Shown: positions 60,924 to 64,000 of the stretch, in pieces | How the letters are laid out: the number at the start of each line of letters is the position of its first letter | Numbering within the stretch: the stretch's first letter is position 1 | DNA from: Flavobacterium sp. Sd200 | GTDB lineage: Bacteria > Bacteroidota > Bacteroidia > Flavobacteriales > Flavobacteriaceae | Assembly (NCBI RefSeq): GCF_009826935.1 | Contig: NZ_WUMN01000004.1 | Span: 62,001-126,000, forward strand | Length of the DNA: 64,000 nucleotides | Direction: 5' to 3' | The notes under the pieces: model-generated | What the model saw: the letters and a program-made list of their open reading frames with translations, nothing else | What the model was told of the DNA's origin: nothing | The model's database searches: none | Position numbers and translations under genes: made by a program

Positions 60924-61993
60924 GCCAGCGGTATGGTTATTTTAGCTTCTACAAATGTATCTTTTTCCATGAGCGAAAAATGCGCCCTGTTTCCAAAAAG
61001 TAGAGCCAAACGTTTTTTAATGTTTTCGAGTCCAAGCCTGGTACTGCCCTCGCTAATGGTTAACGACCCTGAGTTGGTTACTATAATAAACAACTGCCCA
61101 TCGGTGCGGTAAACGGCAAGGTTTATTTCTCCACCGTTTTTTAAATTGCTAATACCATGCTTAACGGCATTTTCTATAAGCATTTGTATTATCATGGGCG
61201 GAATGGCAATATTTAACGTGTCGGTATCGGCACTCATTTTAAATTGCAGGCGGTCTTCAAACTGAATTTTAGAGATCTCAATATAATTGTCTACCGTTTG
61301 CAGTTCTTCTTTAATCAGAATAGTGTTTACATCGCTTTTGGCAAGGCTGTAGCGCAGCATTTCGCTAAGGCGCGTAATCATGTCGCGCGCACGTGTGGTG
61401 TCTTCCAGTATAAGCCCCCTGATGTTATTGAGGCTGTTAAACATAAAATGCGGATTTATCTGTCCCTTTAGTGTGTTGAGTTGCGATTCGCGCAGGCTGC
61501 TCTCAAGCTCAACCTGATTTAGTTTTACCTTTTTAAAGTAATGGTACAATTTTACTGCCGTAACAATAAACAGCCATATTAAAAAGACCGTAAAAAAGTA
61601 CGGAATGTTGGTTAGCTTCATAAAAACGGTCAGCTTCATACCGTCGTGTAAAAACTGCACCGACGCCACATTGAGCAAAGGCCATATCAACATGCTGTAA
61701 AGAACCTGTGCACCTATAAAAACTAAAGCAAGTTTTAGTATCGATTTTTTTTGCAGGTCGGCAAAATCTATAAAATGCTCAAACGCATATAAAACAGGTA
61801 TAGACAGTAACCATGCTAGGGAAGCGCATAAAAAGCCTTCTGAGAAAAAATAAGAAAGATAACCCACATATTTTTCTTTCGGAACAAACGATGCGCGGTA
61901 AGAAACCTTATCGAGTGTTAGTGTGAAGAACACATACAAAACAAAGCCAAAAAAGCTGAACAGATAATATTTAAAATTGTGTAATAACCTCAT
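60920..61993 (-). CDS. LytS/YehU-type sensor histidine kinase
   Basis: A 357-residue kinase with four membrane helices, a coiled-coil linker (YHYFKKVKLNQVELESSL), the His_kinase domain with the phospho-acceptor His in LKGQINPHFMFNSLNNIRGL and a HATPase domain (PPMIIQMLIENAVKHGI, LGLENIKKRLALLFG). The usual DxGxG box is weak (IIVTNSG), as in this subfamily. Partner of the overlapping LytTR regulator. Confidence 0.92.
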   Translation of the reverse strand: MRLLHNFKYYLFSFFGFVLYVFFTLTLDKVSYRASFVPKEKYVGYLSYFFSEGFLCASLAWLLSIPVLYAFEHFIDFADLQKKSILKLALVFIGAQVLYSMLIWPLLNVASVQFLHDGMKLTVFMKLTNIPYFFTVFLIWLFIVTAVKLYHYFKKVKLNQVELESSLRESQLNTLKGQINPHFMFNSLNNIRGLILEDTTRARDMITRLSEMLRYSLAKSDVNTILIKEELQTVDNYIEISKIQFEDRLQFKMSADTDTLNIAIPPMIIQMLIENAVKHGISNLKNGGEINLAVYRTDGQLFIIVTNSGSLTISEGSTRLGLENIKKRLALLFGNRAHFSLMEKDTFVEAKITIPLA

Positions 61994-62006
61994 AATAAAA
62001 TGTACT

Positions 62007-62039
62007 GTAAAAATAACCGGGCAGTTTATGGCTGCCCGG
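62007..62039 (-). terminator. Terminator-like hairpin just before the LytS gene
   Basis: CCGGGCAG/CTGCCCGG stem (62017-62024 with 62032-62039) followed on the minus strand by TTATTTTTAC. It sits 24 nt before the LytS start codon and could end the short transcript of the 62156-62218 reading frame or attenuate the kinase operon. Confidence 0.6.
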
Positions 62040-62155
62040 CACGCACTAACTCAAATGTACGTTCTTTTTTTAACTGCTGCCAGAGGGTTGATGAGTCCGT
62101 GTGCAGCAGTATGTTTTTTGACTGATGATAATTTATAGGCTATGCCGCAGGCCGT

Positions 62156-62218
62156 TTAAAAAAACAGGCTGATTGCATAAATAATTATCTGAATTACATA
62201 AACAAATACAGTTACCAT
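62156..62218 (-). CDS. Possible 20-residue hydrophobic peptide
   Basis: A short frame encodes MVTVFVYVIQIIIYAISLFF, a single membrane helix. A TACTTTTA -7-like element lies 34 nt upstream on the minus strand (62260-62253) and a terminator-like hairpin follows at 62039-62007. Small single-helix proteins of this kind are easily missed; chance cannot be excluded in such AT-rich DNA. Confidence 0.35.
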   Translation of the reverse strand: MVTVFVYVIQIIIYAISLFF

Positions 62219-62446
62219 AGCTTTTAGTTTTAATTGGTTGATTATTGTAGTGTAAAAGTATATTTAATATTTACACGCTTTTAACATTTTATGACGAACG
62301 GTTATTTTTTTATGACGAATGGCAAAAGTGTTTGTTACAACATAAATAAAATATTTGTTGGCGCATATTTACCTGTATGTTTGTTGTGAATGAGGTTGTT
62401 GTAATAAAACTAAAGTTAATCTGCTGTAAAGATAGTTTCATTCCCA

Positions 62447-62766
62447 GTAATGATCATTCCCAGCACTTATTACGAAACTTTTTTTCATATATCGTCACTG
62501 CGAGGCACGAAGCAGACTGTCTTTAAAACAGTTTAAACCTACAAGGTTGAAAAAACCTTGCAGGTTACCTCGATACGAACCACCTTGGTATAGACGCACT
62601 GCTATACGTCTTACAAAATGGTTATATTATAGTAGATCTTATCACACAGCTATATCATTAAGACGCACAGCAGTGCGTCTCTACGTGCCTCGTAATGACC
62701 ATTCACAGTCCTAATTACCAAACTTTCTTCACATACCATCACTGCGAGGCACGAAGCAGTCTCATC
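62447..62766. repeat. Composite intergenic repeat region
   Basis: Two 75-bp direct repeats (62447-62521 and 62692-62766) share GTAATGA and the exact core CACTGCGAGGCACGAAGCAG. Between them are an inverted pair at 62592-62612 and 62659-62680 (unit AGACGCACAGCAGTGCGTCT) and a hairpin at 62536-62566 (AACCTACAAGGTT with AACCTTGCAGGTT). These look like dispersed genomic repeats gathered in one gap. Apart from this, the hairpin at 62007 and the small frame, the 1-kb gap 61994-62992 shows no gene. Confidence 0.8.
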
Positions 62767-62840
62767 TTTTGTTCATTAATATTCTTTGACTGCACTGATT
62801 CCCTCGCTTTATGAAATAAATTAGGTGTAATACCAAACAA

Positions 62841-62870
62841 AAAAGCAGGACAATTGCTTATCCTGCTTTT
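62841..62870 (-). terminator. Terminator downstream of clpX
   Basis: AAAAGCAGGA/TCCTGCTTTT stem with a 10-nt loop; on the minus strand followed by T6. Lies 122 nt after the clpX stop codon. Confidence 0.75.
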
Positions 62871-62992
62871 ATAATATCTATTTCATTAAAAACACTGCTT
62901 TGTGTCAGTGGCGGTATTAATAAAGGACTTGTTTATATCTGTGTAAAGATTAATTTGAACCATCAATCAATAACTAACAACCATCAACCAAA

Positions 62993-64000
62993 TTAAGAAG
63001 CTGTTTTAAGCCTTTTAAGTAATGTTCTGTTAAGGTGGTGGTCTACGTAGTCTTTATCAATGCTTAACGATTTCTCGTCGCTGCCCGGCAGTTCATACAT
63101 GGCTTCGGTAAGTATGGCCTCGCATAAAGAACGAAGTCCGCGCGCACCCAGTTTATATTCTAACGCTTTGTCTACAATATAATCCAACGCCTCGTCAGAT
63201 ATTGTTAGTTCCACATCGTCCATGGCAAACAGTTTAGTGTACTGCTTTACTAAGGCATTTTTAGGCTGAGTAAGAATAGCACGAAGCGTATCGCGGTCTA
63301 ATGGGTCCATGTGTGTAAGTACCGGCATACGTCCAATGATCTCCGGTATAAGGCCAAAATCCTTAATGTCTTTAGGGATAATGTATTGCAGCAAGTTGTC
63401 TTTATCTATGCTGTCGGCATTGCGTGATGAGCTGTAGCCCACTGCCTGGCGGTTAAGCCTTTTAGATATAATGCGCTCAATGCCATCAAAAGCACCACCC
63501 GCAATAAACAATATGTTTTGGGTGTTTACCTCAATAAATTTCTGGTCAGGGTGCTTGCGTCCCCCTTTAGGCGGAACGTTTACAATGGTGCCTTCCAGTA
63601 GTTTTAGCAATGCCTGCTGCACTCCTTCACCCGATACATCGCGGGTAATAGACGGGTTATCGCTCTTGCGGGCAATTTTGTCTATTTCGTCTATAAACAC
63701 AATGCCGCGTTCTGCTTTGGCAACGTCATAATCGGCAACCTGCAAAAGGCGTGTAAGTATGCTCTCCACATCTTCGCCCACATATCCGGCTTCTGTAAGC
63801 ACAGTGGCATCTACAATGGCAAGCGGCACGTTTAGCATGCGCGCAATGGTTTTTGCCACAAGGGTTTTACCAGTACCGGTTTGCCCTGCCATAAGTATGT
63901 TGCTTTTTTCTATTTCTACCTCGTCGTCGCTTTTTTGCTGTGTTAACCTCTTGTAGTGGTTGTACACCGCAACCGAAAGCACTTTTTTTGTCTGGTCCTG
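62993..64000 (-). CDS. clpX: ATP-dependent Clp protease ATP-binding subunit ClpX (5' end outside window)
   Basis: The AAA+ unfoldase that feeds ClpP. The visible 335 residues start at [19 protein letters not shown], with no start codon before the window edge, so the zinc-binding N-terminal domain (about 75 residues) lies beyond 64000. Seen are Walker A GQTGTGKT, the pore loop GYVGED, Walker [13 protein letters not shown], sensor [19 protein letters not shown] and KYTKLFAMD; the C-terminus [12 protein letters not shown] is intact. Confidence 0.96.
   Translation of the reverse strand, partial: QDQTKKVLSVAVYNHYKRLTQQKSDDEVEIEKSNILMAGQTGTGKTLVAKTIARMLNVPLAIVDATVLTEAGYVGEDVESILTRLLQVADYDVAKAERGIVFIDEIDKIARKSDNPSITRDVSGEGVQQALLKLLEGTIVNVPPKGGRKHPDQKFIEVNTQNILFIAGGAFDGIERIISKRLNRQAVGYSSSRNADSIDKDNLLQYIIPKDIKDFGLIPEIIGRMPVLTHMDPLDRDTLRAILTQPKNALVKQYTKLFAMDDVELTISDEALDYIVDKALEYKLGARGLRSLCEAILTEAMYELPGSDEKSLSIDKDYVDHHLNRTLLKRLKTAS

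Noticed and set aside
62073..62110. TTGATGAGTCCGTG flanked by CTGCTGC/GCAGCAG, resembling part of a hammerhead ribozyme
   Set aside because: The core needs CUGANGA and a downstream GAAA; the first base differs and no GAAA strand is present between the stems.
1..64000. CRISPR arrays, tRNA or rRNA genes, insertion sequences, prophage genes
   Set aside because: No regularly spaced direct repeats, no recognisable tRNA or rRNA sequence, and no transposase, integrase or phage structural genes were seen by eye.

Overview
The window reads as chromosomal DNA of a member of the Bacteroidetes, most likely a Flavobacterium or a close relative in the Flavobacteriaceae. The evidence is AT-rich coding, promoters of the TAnnTTTG type, almost no Shine-Dalgarno sequences, secreted proteins with type IX secretion (T9SS) C-terminal sorting domains, a PorV-like barrel, and the flavobacterial block kdsD-tatC-lptB next to recQ. 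I found no tRNA, rRNA, CRISPR array or transposase.

Layout. 1-9433: end of a capsule/exopolysaccharide cluster (two lipid-linked sugar transferases, an aminotransferase, cmk, a FlaA1/CapD-like dehydratase, Wza-like exporter, Wzc-like tyrosine kinase with a Gly-Tyr tail, and a convergent CpsB-type phosphatase). 9496-15384: DUF4105 protein, PorV-like protein, pssA, GH25 lysozyme-like protein, acyltransferase-SGNH protein. 15374-22374: four tandem paralogues of secreted GloVer-repeat/Ig/T9SS proteins, the last broken by a one-base frameshift. 22480-26376: a duplicated lptB 3' end, an epimerase-like gene, then lptB, an AhpD-like gene, tatC and kdsD; recQ is divergent. 28790-33750: small hypothetical, SDR/AraC pair, DUF2891 protein, FAD oxidoreductase.

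33905-38066 is the most unusual block. It holds a cystatin-like protein with a QxVxG motif, a two-repeat lectin resembling the Microcystis mannan-binding lectin MVL, a protein tentatively of the AidA/PixA family, and a TPR histidine kinase with a NarL-type response regulator. Four promoters in the window carry the same 16-bp dyad TACC-N8-GGTA at a fixed 22-23 nt from the -7 element. They precede the AidA/PixA-like gene (and probably the kinase/regulator pair), a secreted choice-of-anchor protein (43486), an outer-membrane barrel (54986-55603) and an orphan protein with gasdermin-like C-terminal features (59380). I infer one regulon of surface, lectin and possible pore-forming proteins under a NarL-type regulator.

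38217-44552: AraC with two SDR genes, T9SS fibronectin protein and a short paralogue, GNAT. 44625-49476: folD, ffh, two AraC regulators and a DUF1398 protein. 49885-56943: DODA dioxygenase and esterase, rhomboid protease, EamA transporter, OM barrel, ABC ATPase. 57215-64000: lipocalin, OmpA, RluF, the orphan gene at 59380, a LytTR/LytS pair, a repeat-rich 1-kb intergenic region and the 3' part of clpX.
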